Assembly (NCBI GenBank): GCA_910579035.1
Contig: CAJTSR010000001.1
Location: 106,058-170,057, forward strand
Reading direction: 5' to 3'
Source: an uncultured Muribaculaceae bacterium
GTDB taxonomy: Bacteria; Bacteroidota; Bacteroidia; Bacteroidales; Muribaculaceae
DNA length: 64,000 bases
This document shows positions 16,736 through 24,141 of this stretch, in pieces. Under the pieces are notes generated by a model, which was not told the DNA's origin, did no database searches, and saw only the letters and a program-made list of their open reading frames with translations. The position numbers were made by a program, and so were the translations under genes. The number at the start of each line of letters is the position of its first letter. The first letter of the stretch is position 1.

Positions 16736-17436
16736 AGCCCCTGTACATAATTCCGGCACGCGGCGGAAGCAAAGGAATCCCACGTAAAAACATCAAGGAA
16801 CTCTGCGGACGTCCTTTGATAGCATACACCGTGGACGCAGCCATCGAAGCCCGCAAACGGCTCGGAGGCCACATACTCCTGTCGACCGACGATGCCGAAA
16901 CCGCCGGCATCGTCAAAGGACTCGGCATCGAGGTCGAGTATATGAGGCCGGCAGAACTGGCCGGCGACACATCGGGCAGCCGCGAGGTGATGCTCCACGC
17001 CATGGACTGGGCGGAAAGCCAGAGGATAGAATACGACTGCGTGGTGCTGCTACAGCCCACCTCGCCGTTCCGTACCGCCGCCGACATCGTGGCCTGCACA
17101 CAGCTGCTCGAGCCGGGCATCGATATGGCCGTGAGCGTGTGCGAGGCTGCCGACAATCCGTATTTCAACATCTTTGAAACCGACGCCGACGGCTACCTGC
17201 ACATCAGCAAGGGCGACGGCAAGCTCACCCGGAGGCAGGACGCCCCCAAGGCGTGGGTATACAACGGCGCTGTATACGCCATAAACCCGGCATCGCTGCG
17301 AGCCATGCCTATGGGAATGTTCGCCCACAGAGTGCCCTCCGTGATGCCCCGCGAAAGGAGCATCGACATTGACGGGCCGGCCGACTGGCTCGCTGCCGAA
17401 ACCATAATGAGCCGACAAACGTTAATAAAACGATGA
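16732..17436 (+). CDS. neuA: CMP-nonulosonate (acylneuraminate) cytidylyltransferase
   Basis: A 234-residue protein starting at the ATG at 16732, overlapping neuC by ATGA. The N-terminus MKPLYIIPARGGSKGIPRKN is the CMP-sialate synthetase nucleotide-binding motif (PARGGSKGxPxKN). Other signatures are STDD near residue 45, LLQPTSPFR and the C-terminal SIDIDGPADW. It activates a nine-carbon nonulosonic acid (sialic, legionaminic or pseudaminic) as the CMP-sugar. It is short and lacks the extra C-terminal phosphatase-like domain of some NeuA proteins. It overlaps the next gene by 4 bases. Confidence 0.9.
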   Translation: MKPLYIIPARGGSKGIPRKNIKELCGRPLIAYTVDAAIEARKRLGGHILLSTDDAETAGIVKGLGIEVEYMRPAELAGDTSGSREVMLHAMDWAESQRIEYDCVVLLQPTSPFRTAADIVACTQLLEPGIDMAVSVCEAADNPYFNIFETDADGYLHISKGDGKLTRRQDAPKAWVYNGAVYAINPASLRAMPMGMFAHRVPSVMPRERSIDIDGPADWLAAETIMSRQTLIKR

Positions 17437-18494
17437 AAAAGCACATTATATCTTCCGACGCCTCGCTCTTGGAGGCTCTCGATCGCCTTAACGGGCTGTC
17501 GGGAGGTGCCATGACACTGTTCGTGACAGAGGCGGACGGCAAAATGGCCGGAACCCTCACCGACGGCGACATAAGGCGCGCCCTGCTCGGCGGCGCCTCG
17601 CTCGATAGTGCCGCAGCCGATGCCGCGATGAGCGGTTTCCGATTCGTGACAGAGGGGACAATTGACGCCGGCGCACTCCGCCGCTACCGCAGCGAGGGCA
17701 TTGTGCTTATCCCCGTGCTCGACGGCAGCGGACACCTCAAAGGGGTGCTTGACCTGTCGCGGCAGCGCTCCTGTCTTCCTCTCAAAGCCGTGCTTATGGC
17801 CGGAGGCAAGGGCGAACGCCTGCGCCCACTCACAGAGCACACCCCGAAACCACTCCTGCAGATAGAGGGCAAGGCCATCATAGACTACAATGTGGAGGCT
17901 CTTGCCGCCTGCGGAATCACCGACATAAGCGTCACTACCCGCTATCTGGCTGAACAGATAGAGCGGCACTTCGAGAAGCCTGTCGGCGGCGTAAAGGTGA
18001 AATGCGTGTGCGAGGACAGCCCATGCGGCACAATCGGCGCCGTGGCACTTACCGACGCGGCCTCCGACCCCGACGGCAACACGCTGGTAATGAACTCCGA
18101 CCTCCTCACCACCATATCGTTCGAGGATTTCTATCTCCACCACCGCGACTCCGGCGCCGACATCACAGTGGCGGTAGTGCCTTATCAAGTGTCCGTGCCT
18201 TTCGCCATACTCGCCCTCGACCCGGAGAAGCCCGACTTTGTAAGCGGCATCGAGGAAAAGCCGTCGTACTCCTACTATGCCAACGCCGGCATCTACATAT
18301 TTTCAAACAAGATATTACAACAGCTGGTGCCCGGCAAACGCTGTGATGCCACCGACCTTATATCGGACGCCCTGAAGCAAGGCGCCCGATGTGCATATTT
18401 TCCCATCAAAGGCACATGGATCGACGTGGGCTCCCACGTCGATTTCAGGCAAGCTGCCGAACTTATGCGCCACCACAATTCTTTCAACTCCTGA
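17433..18494 (+). CDS. CBS-domain sugar nucleotidyltransferase (PtmE-like)
   Basis: A 353-residue two-part protein. Residues 1-115 are a CBS-domain pair (MAGTLTDGDIRRALLGG and LKGVLDLSRQR). Residues 118-353 are a sugar-phosphate nucleotidyltransferase with AVLMAGGKGERLRPLTEHTPKPLL, CGTIGA, VMNSDLL and the ending GTWIDVGSHVDF. This domain order matches PtmE, the glucosamine-1-phosphate guanylyltransferase of Campylobacter legionaminic acid synthesis. Position right after neuC and neuA supports a nucleotide-sugar role. The substrate is inferred, not shown. It ends 4 bases before obg. Confidence 0.82.
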   Translation: MKKHIISSDASLLEALDRLNGLSGGAMTLFVTEADGKMAGTLTDGDIRRALLGGASLDSAAADAAMSGFRFVTEGTIDAGALRRYRSEGIVLIPVLDGSGHLKGVLDLSRQRSCLPLKAVLMAGGKGERLRPLTEHTPKPLLQIEGKAIIDYNVEALAACGITDISVTTRYLAEQIERHFEKPVGGVKVKCVCEDSPCGTIGAVALTDAASDPDGNTLVMNSDLLTTISFEDFYLHHRDSGADITVAVVPYQVSVPFAILALDPEKPDFVSGIEEKPSYSYYANAGIYIFSNKILQQLVPGKRCDATDLISDALKQGARCAYFPIKGTWIDVGSHVDFRQAAELMRHHNSFNS

Positions 18495-18498
18495 TTTT

Positions 18499-19752
18499 AT
18501 GGCTGAATCCAATTTTATAGACTATGTGAAAATCCTCTGCCGTTCGGGCAAGGGAGGCGCAGGCTCGCGCCATTTCTATCGTGCCAAATATGTACCCAAA
18601 GGGGGCCCCGACGGTGGCGACGGCGGTCGCGGAGGCCATATCATACTCAAAGGCAACCGCAATATGTGGACGCTGCTTCCTCTGAAATACCGGCGCCATA
18701 TCTTCGCCGGAAACGGCCAAAGCGGCTCCGGCGGACGCAGCTTCGGCAAGGACGGCGACGACGTGGTGGTAGAAGTGCCTTGCGGAACCGTGGTATTTGA
18801 TGCCGAAACCGGCGAATACCTCTGCGAGGTTACCGACGACGGGCAAGAAGTGAAGCTGCTCCGTGGCGGTCGCGGAGGCCTCGGCAACTGGCATTTCAAA
18901 AGCGCCACAAACAGAACACCCCGTTACGCCCAGCCGGGCGAGCCGGCCGTGGAACGCTCGGTGGTGCTCGAGCTTAAGATGCTTGCCGACGTCGGCCTTG
19001 TGGGCTTCCCCAATGCAGGCAAGTCCACCTTGCTCTCGGCGGTATCGGCGGCAGAACCCAAGATTGCCGACTATCCTTTCACCACCATGGAGCCACAGCT
19101 CGGCATAGTGTCGTACCGCGACAACCGCTCCTTCGTTATGGCCGACATACCGGGCATCATCGAAGGCGCGAGCGAGGGAAAGGGCCTCGGCCTGCGATTC
19201 CTGCGCCATATAGAGCGCAACGCCGTGCTACTCTTCATGGTTCCTGCCGATGCCGACGACATAGCCGCCGAATACGAGATTTTGCTCAACGAGCTTCGCA
19301 AGTTCAACCCGCAACTCGAAGACAAGCAGCGCCTGCTGGCAATATCTAAATCCGATTTGCTTGACGACGAGCTGCGCGAGGAAATAGCCAAGACGCTCCC
19401 CGAGGGCGTGCCACACGTGTTCATATCGGCCGTTACCGGCTATGGCATAACCGAGCTTAAAGATATGCTATGGGGCGCAATCACCGACGAAAGCAACCGA
19501 ATAGACAACTCCGACATAATACACCGCCCGCTCGACGGCCACCACCGCGTACGCGAAGAGGACGAATTCATATTCGAGTACGAGCGAACACCCGAAGAGG
19601 AAGAGCAGGAGGCGGAAGACCTCAGAAGCATACACCCCGACGAATGGGGCGAGGACATTGACTGGGACGACGCCGAAATCGACGATGACGACGACGTGGC
19701 CGACGATGACGAAGCGTTCGGCTACGAGGCAATCAACGACGACCGCCAATGA
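18499..19752 (+). CDS. obg: Obg-family ribosome-assembly GTPase
   Basis: The ATG at 18499 gives 417 residues; an upstream in-frame start would lie inside the preceding gene. The N-terminal glycine-rich Obg fold (about 5-160) includes GGPDGGDGGRGG and LRGGRGGLGN. The GTPase domain has P-loop GFPNAGKST (169-177), FTTMEPQLG, DIPGIIEGA and SKSD. The C-terminal 40 residues are strongly acidic. Obg assists 50S maturation and stress responses. It sits only 4 bases after the nucleotidyltransferase and overlaps prmC by 4 bases, so its expression is tied to both. Confidence 0.97.
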   Translation: MAESNFIDYVKILCRSGKGGAGSRHFYRAKYVPKGGPDGGDGGRGGHIILKGNRNMWTLLPLKYRRHIFAGNGQSGSGGRSFGKDGDDVVVEVPCGTVVFDAETGEYLCEVTDDGQEVKLLRGGRGGLGNWHFKSATNRTPRYAQPGEPAVERSVVLELKMLADVGLVGFPNAGKSTLLSAVSAAEPKIADYPFTTMEPQLGIVSYRDNRSFVMADIPGIIEGASEGKGLGLRFLRHIERNAVLLFMVPADADDIAAEYEILLNELRKFNPQLEDKQRLLAISKSDLLDDELREEIAKTLPEGVPHVFISAVTGYGITELKDMLWGAITDESNRIDNSDIIHRPLDGHHRVREEDEFIFEYERTPEEEEQEAEDLRSIHPDEWGEDIDWDDAEIDDDDDVADDDEAFGYEAINDDRQ

Positions 19753-20612
19753 CAACCATAGCCGGATATTACCGCAAGTGCGTGACTGCCCTCTCAGCCA
19801 TCCTTCGCTCCGAGGGCGAAGGGGCAGCCGCCGCATCGATAATATTTGAGGACGCCGCAGGCATGTCGCGCACCTACATATTCGCCAACGGCGACCGCGA
19901 GCTGGGCGAATATGCCCAAGGCAAAATCGACCGCGCCATTGCCAAGGTAGAGGCGGGCGAACCTGTACAGTATGCCGTGGGCAAAGCCCAGTTTATGGGC
20001 AATAACTACGAGGTAAGCCCGGCCGTGCTCATACCGCGACCCGAAACGGCAGGCCTCGTCGACCGCATCACCGACGCTTTCGGCTCCCGCCGCGACCTGC
20101 GCGTGCTCGACATCGGCACCGGCTCCGGATGCATAGCCATAAGCCTTGCCCGCGCCCTGCCTTTCGCCCAAGTGACAGGCGTGGACATATCGGACGACGC
20201 TCTAGCCATAGCCCGCCGGAACGCGGCCGCGCTCAAAGCCAATGTCGATTTTGAAAAACTCGACATTCTCAGTGCCCGGCCTCCCGAAAGCGCCCGCTAC
20301 GACATAATAGTGAGCAATCCGCCCTACATATGCCGCTCCGAAGAATCCGAAATGGAGAACCGTGTGCTGCTCCACGAGCCGTCGCAGGCTCTTTTCGTAC
20401 CCAACAACGACCCGCTCCTTTTCTACAGAGCCATCGCGGAATACGCCCGCAAGGCACTCTCGCCGGGCGGCGGCTTGTTTTTTGAAATAAACTCGCGCTT
20501 TCCCTCTGAAATGAAGGCTCTGCTCGAGTCGGACGGCTTCGCCGATATCGACATCACGCGCGACTATCTCGGCAATTTCCGCTACGCCATAGCCACACAG
20601 CCTCTGCCATGA
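19749..20612 (+). CDS. prmC: Peptide chain release factor glutamine methyltransferase
   Basis: A 287-residue SAM-dependent methyltransferase that modifies the GGQ glutamine of release factors. An N-terminal helical domain (1-85) precedes IPRPET, the SAM motif DIGTGSGC (121-128), VDIS, and the catalytic NPPY (190-193) that holds the glutamine amide. Length is normal. It overlaps obg and recX by 4 bases each. Confidence 0.95.
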   Translation: MTTIAGYYRKCVTALSAILRSEGEGAAAASIIFEDAAGMSRTYIFANGDRELGEYAQGKIDRAIAKVEAGEPVQYAVGKAQFMGNNYEVSPAVLIPRPETAGLVDRITDAFGSRRDLRVLDIGTGSGCIAISLARALPFAQVTGVDISDDALAIARRNAAALKANVDFEKLDILSARPPESARYDIIVSNPPYICRSEESEMENRVLLHEPSQALFVPNNDPLLFYRAIAEYARKALSPGGGLFFEINSRFPSEMKALLESDGFADIDITRDYLGNFRYAIATQPLP

Positions 20613-21082
20613 TGCGCTCGAAAGCCCCAGTCCCTCCGGGCAAAGCCCTCGAAAGGCTCGAAAACCTCTGCGCACGCTCCGAGCAGTGCGAGTACGAGGT
20701 GCGGCAGAAGCTCGCGCGATGGCAGGTATCAGCCGACGATGCCGACAAAATAGTGGATTCACTCATCGAGCGCCGCTTTGTCGACAATGAGCGCTATGCC
20801 GCATCGTTTGTCCGCGACAAATACCGATTCTCGCGTTGGGGGCGCATAAAAATCGCCATGGCGCTGAGGCAGAAACGAATCGACCGACACACTATCGAAC
20901 AGGCTCTCGACGAAATCGACGAAGACGAATACACCGACATACTCCGGCATCTGATAAAGGCAAAAGCAGCAAGCATCGCCGAGCCGGACACCTACGAGGG
21001 ACGAACCAAGCTCTACCGCTTCGGCGCCTCAAGAGGCTTCGAGCCGGCTTTGGTGGCCCGCATACTGCGCGAAAGCAATTGA
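20609..21082 (+). CDS. recX: RecX-family regulatory protein
   Basis: A 157-residue protein with three tandem helical repeats typical of RecX: CEYEVRQKLARW, RFVDNERYAASFVRDKYRFSRWG and the C-terminal KLYRFGASRGFEPALVARIL. RecX inhibits RecA filament growth. The overlap codons offer two ATGs (20609 and 20612), and either is possible. It is the last gene of the neuC-to-recX run and is followed by a perfect palindromic terminator. recA is not nearby. Confidence 0.9.
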   Translation: MMRSKAPVPPGKALERLENLCARSEQCEYEVRQKLARWQVSADDADKIVDSLIERRFVDNERYAASFVRDKYRFSRWGRIKIAMALRQKRIDRHTIEQALDEIDEDEYTDILRHLIKAKAASIAEPDTYEGRTKLYRFGASRGFEPALVARILRESN

Positions 21083-21084
21083 AG

Positions 21085-21117
21085 AAAAATTTCCGCAATT
21101 AATTGCGGAAATTTTTC
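21085..21117 (+). terminator. Perfect 32-bp palindromic terminator after recX
   Basis: Bases 21085-21100 and 21101-21116 are exact inverted copies (AAAAATTTCCGCAATT and its complement), ending in a T run. It lies 3 bases after the recX stop codon and can act on both strands. Confidence 0.85.
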
Positions 21118-21137
21118 CGTATTAAATAAAAAGTATA

Positions 21138-21145
21138 TACCTTTG
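21138..21145 (+). promoter_or_regulatory. -7 promoter box of the MetE-like gene
   Basis: TACCTTTG matches TAnnTTTG and lies 47 bases before the ATG. The -33 region overlaps the recX terminator T-run (TTTT rather than TTTG). No riboswitch-like fold is apparent in the short leader. Confidence 0.6.
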
Positions 21146-21192
21146 CAGCGCAAAAGCGGGACAACGCAGTTCCGCTCAACAACAGATATTCT

Positions 21193-22287
21193 ATGAAATA
21201 CGAAGTAGTTGGAAGCTTTCTCCCTCCTGCAGAGCTAATTGACGCAAGAAAAGAATTCAATGCCGGCCATATCGACCGCAGCCGGTTCGTTGCAATCGAA
21301 GACGAAGCCGTAAGACAACTTATCGACAGCCAGATAGAATGCGGCCTCACCACAGTGACTACCGGCGAGCTCAGGAGGCGCTACTGGGACAAAGATTTCT
21401 TCTTCCACCTCGGAGGCATCACCAAGGAATATGTGGACAGCGGGCGTATATACCAGGATATGGACTCGTACACCGACATGCCGCGTTTCACAGGCCGCAT
21501 CAGCTATAATCCCGAGCACCCCGGCTTCACTTCTTTCAAATTCCTGCGCGATTATACGGGCAGCCGCGCATTGCCGCGACAGACCGTCCCCTCCCCTACT
21601 GAGCTTTACCTCGACATTATGCTGATGAGCGATTTCACGCCCTCACGCATATACTGCGCACCCGAATCGCTTGCCGATGACATCGCCTCGGCATACCGCC
21701 AAACCTTCGCCAAACTCTACGAACTAGGCTGCCGCCGCGTACAGCTCGACGACTCAGTATTCGGGCGCCTCTGCGACCCCGAAATGACCCGCAAGCTCCT
21801 TCAGGGCGGCGTGGATCTCGATGCGTTCTACACCACGCTCATAGGAATGGTCAACAAGGCCATCGAAGGCCTGCCCTCTGATATGAAAGTATCGATTTAC
21901 ATATCCGGCGGCCCCAACGTGGTTCCTGAATGGAACACACACGACATCGCCGACAATATCGTGCCAAAAGCGCTTGGAGGACTCAAAGTCGACAAATTCT
22001 ATCTTCCATTCGATGCCGGAGCAACCGACACCCTGCAGGTTCTGCGCTATATTCCCGCCGGACGCGAAGTAGCATTGGGACTGCTCAACGCACACACACC
22101 GTTCCCCGACAACAAGGAGCGGGTGGAACGCGCCGTGCGCATCGCCGAGAACTATATACCCGCCTCACGGCTATCCATAAGCCCGCAAAGCGGATTCAAG
22201 CTCAGCAGCTTTGAAGAACGCGGCCTCCTCTACGCCGACCAATGGAGCAAAATACGCCAGCTCGCAGAAATCGCCTCCGAACTCTGA
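21193..22287 (+). CDS. MetE-fold protein (YxjG/YxjH-like) lacking all zinc ligands
   Basis: A 364-residue single-barrel protein related to the C-terminal half of cobalamin-independent methionine synthase. Family landmarks are VGSFLPPAELIDARKEF at the start, GLTTVTTGELRRRYW and RRVQLDDSVF. In the family the zinc is held by HxC, a Glu in LEYD and the Cys of SPQCGF. Here these read Y236-I-S238, L-P272-F-D and SPQS333GF, so His, Cys, Glu and Cys are all replaced. Zinc-activated thiol methylation is therefore unlikely, and the real reaction is unknown. It is monocistronic with its own promoter, between recX and the convergent uronate operon. Confidence 0.82.
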   Translation: MKYEVVGSFLPPAELIDARKEFNAGHIDRSRFVAIEDEAVRQLIDSQIECGLTTVTTGELRRRYWDKDFFFHLGGITKEYVDSGRIYQDMDSYTDMPRFTGRISYNPEHPGFTSFKFLRDYTGSRALPRQTVPSPTELYLDIMLMSDFTPSRIYCAPESLADDIASAYRQTFAKLYELGCRRVQLDDSVFGRLCDPEMTRKLLQGGVDLDAFYTTLIGMVNKAIEGLPSDMKVSIYISGGPNVVPEWNTHDIADNIVPKALGGLKVDKFYLPFDAGATDTLQVLRYIPAGREVALGLLNAHTPFPDNKERVERAVRIAENYIPASRLSISPQSGFKLSSFEERGLLYADQWSKIRQLAEIASEL

Positions 22288-22311
22288 ACCCTATCCCCAA
22301 CAACACAAACA

Positions 22312-22346
22312 CAGGCAAGGAGCGGCGCGGGGCTGCTCCTTGCCTG
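22312..22346. terminator. Bidirectional terminator between the MetE-like gene and eda
   Basis: A 12-bp perfect stem (22312-22323 with 22335-22346) with an 11-base GC-rich loop lies between the two convergent stop codons. T-runs are weak on both sides. Confidence 0.65.
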
Positions 22347-22366
22347 ATATGGTAATTGAGGTATCG

Positions 22367-23032
22367 TTAGCGGAGGGAGGCGATAATAGCGAGAGCCTCG
22401 CGGCATTTGGCCGTTACATACTCCCAGTCGCCGGCTGCCACCCTGTCCTTGGGGAAGAGCTTGGAGCCCATACCCACACAGTAGACTCCCGCCTTGAACC
22501 AAGCAGTAAGATTCTCCTCGGTAGGCTCCACGCCGCCGGTCACCATAAGCTTGCTCCACGGCATGGGCGCGAGCAAGCCTTTTACAAACTTCGGGCCGAG
22601 GACGTCGCCGGGAAACACCTTGCAGAGGTCGCAGCCTGTTTCCTGAGCTGCTCCGACCTCGCTCACGGTGCCACAACCCGGAGTATACGGCACTCCGCGA
22701 CGATTGCACACCTTCGACACTTCCGGGTTAAAGAGCGGTCCTACCACGAAGCAGGCGCCAAGCTGCATATAGAGCGCGGCCGTGGCCGGTTCTACAACAG
22801 AGCCGACACCCACCGCCATATCAGGGCATTCTTTCTCCGCAAATTTTACTACCTGCTCAAACACCTCGTGGGCACGGTCGCCACGGTTTGTGAACTCGAA
22901 AGCGCGCACACCGCCGTCATAACAGGCCTTAAGCACCTTGCAGGCCACCTCGGCATCGGCATGGTAAAACACAGGCACCATCGGAGCCTGTCCCATCTTG
23001 GCAAGAACTGCCAGTTTGTCAAATTTAGCCAT
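22367..23032 (-). CDS. eda: 2-keto-3-deoxy-6-phosphogluconate aldolase
   Basis: The ATG at 23032 gives 221 residues; the longer frame overlaps kdgK. It is a class I aldolase cleaving KDPG to pyruvate and glyceraldehyde-3-phosphate. The Schiff-base lysine is K138 in CKVFPGD, the catalytic Glu is in AFEFTNRG (about residue 46), and VTGGVEP supplies phosphate binding. It lies 16 bases after kdgK and is the last gene of the unsaturated-uronate operon, consistent with the final cytoplasmic step. Confidence 0.95.
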   Translation of the reverse strand: MAKFDKLAVLAKMGQAPMVPVFYHADAEVACKVLKACYDGGVRAFEFTNRGDRAHEVFEQVVKFAEKECPDMAVGVGSVVEPATAALYMQLGACFVVGPLFNPEVSKVCNRRGVPYTPGCGTVSEVGAAQETGCDLCKVFPGDVLGPKFVKGLLAPMPWSKLMVTGGVEPTEENLTAWFKAGVYCVGMGSKLFPKDRVAAGDWEYVTAKCREALAIIASLR

Positions 23033-23048
23033 CTCTGCAATCTCCTCT

Positions 23049-24068
23049 TTAACGTTGCACACGACCGTTGGCACTGCCTCCGGCAAGAGCTTCCACTTCG
23101 GCCACAGACACAAGGTTGAAATCGCCGGGCACGGTGTGCTTCAGCGCCGACGCGGCCACGGCAAATTCGAGAGCCTGCTCCTGCGAGGGCATGGTGAGAA
23201 GGCCGTGGATAAGGCCGCCGGAGAACGAGTCGCCACCGCCCACGCGGTCGATTATCGGATTGATATCGTAGCGCTTCGACACATAGAAGTCCTTGCCGTT
23301 GTATATCATTGCCTTCCAGCCGTTGTGGGTGGCAGAGAACGACTCGCGCAGCGTCGACACCACATATTTAAATCCGAATTCCTTCATCATCGCGGCGAAA
23401 ATACCCTTGTAGCCTTCGGCATCGGTATTTCCGGCCTCCACATCGCTGTCGGGTTTGAAACCGAGGCAAAGCTCGGCATCTTCCTCATTGCCTATGCAAA
23501 CATCGACATACTGCATCAGCGGACGCATAATCGACTGTGCTTTTTCCTTAGTCCACAGTTTTTTGCGGAAATTAAGGTCGACACTCACCGTCACGCCGTG
23601 GCGCTTGGCAGCCTCACAGGCCAAGCGGGTAAGCTCGGCGGCCTTGTCGCTTATGGCAGGAGTGATACCGCTCCAGTGGAACCAGTTGGCACCTTCCATA
23701 ATGGCGTCGAAATCGAAATCCGAGGGGTCTGCCTCGGCGATGGACGAACCGGCACGGTCGTAGATAACCTTCGACGGGCGCATCGAAGCGCCTGTTTCGC
23801 AATAGTATATACCCACGCGGTTGCCTCCGCGCGCCACATAGCGCGTGTCAACGCCGTAACGACGCAGTGCATTGACTGCGGCCTGACCTATCTCGTGTTC
23901 GGGCAGCTTGCTCACAAAGCAGGATTCATGGCCATAATTGGCGCAGCTGACAGCCACATTGGCCTCGCCGCCACCCCATATAACATCAAAATTATCTACC
24001 TGCACAAAGCGCTTGCTTCCGGCAGGCGAAAGGCGAAGCATTATTTCACCCAGTGTTATTATCTTCAT
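23049..24068 (-). CDS. kdgK: 2-keto-3-deoxygluconate kinase (PfkB family)
   Basis: A 339-residue PfkB-type kinase that phosphorylates KDG to KDPG. The N-terminus MKIITLGEIMLRLSP and the C-terminal signature DRVGGGDSFSGGLIHG (catalytic Asp in GGDSF) are diagnostic, with WGGGEANVA in the sugar-binding region. It is followed by eda after 16 bases. A 68-base gap with an A/T-rich GAATTAGG-type repeat separates it from the flavoprotein gene upstream. Confidence 0.95.
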   Translation of the reverse strand: MKIITLGEIMLRLSPAGSKRFVQVDNFDVIWGGGEANVAVSCANYGHESCFVSKLPEHEIGQAAVNALRRYGVDTRYVARGGNRVGIYYCETGASMRPSKVIYDRAGSSIAEADPSDFDFDAIMEGANWFHWSGITPAISDKAAELTRLACEAAKRHGVTVSVDLNFRKKLWTKEKAQSIMRPLMQYVDVCIGNEEDAELCLGFKPDSDVEAGNTDAEGYKGIFAAMMKEFGFKYVVSTLRESFSATHNGWKAMIYNGKDFYVSKRYDINPIIDRVGGGDSFSGGLIHGLLTMPSQEQALEFAVAASALKHTVPGDFNLVSVAEVEALAGGSANGRVQR

Positions 24069-24104
24069 TGTTGCAATATTTTACAGCAAGCACCACAGCA
24101 CCCG

Positions 24105-24141
24105 CCATTCCACATTTCTAATTCCTCATTCCTAATTCACA
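24105..24141. repeat. A/T-rich GGAATTAGGAATGAGG-type interspersed repeat
   Basis: On the minus strand the sequence right after the flavoprotein stop codon reads GAATTAGGAATGAGGAATTAG. A longer version follows the queA stop codon (28880-28914). It is low complexity and does not look coding. Confidence 0.5.

Noticed and set aside
21116..21192. SAM or cobalamin riboswitch before the MetE-like gene
   Set aside because: The leader after the promoter box is only about 40 bases, with no room for a riboswitch fold.
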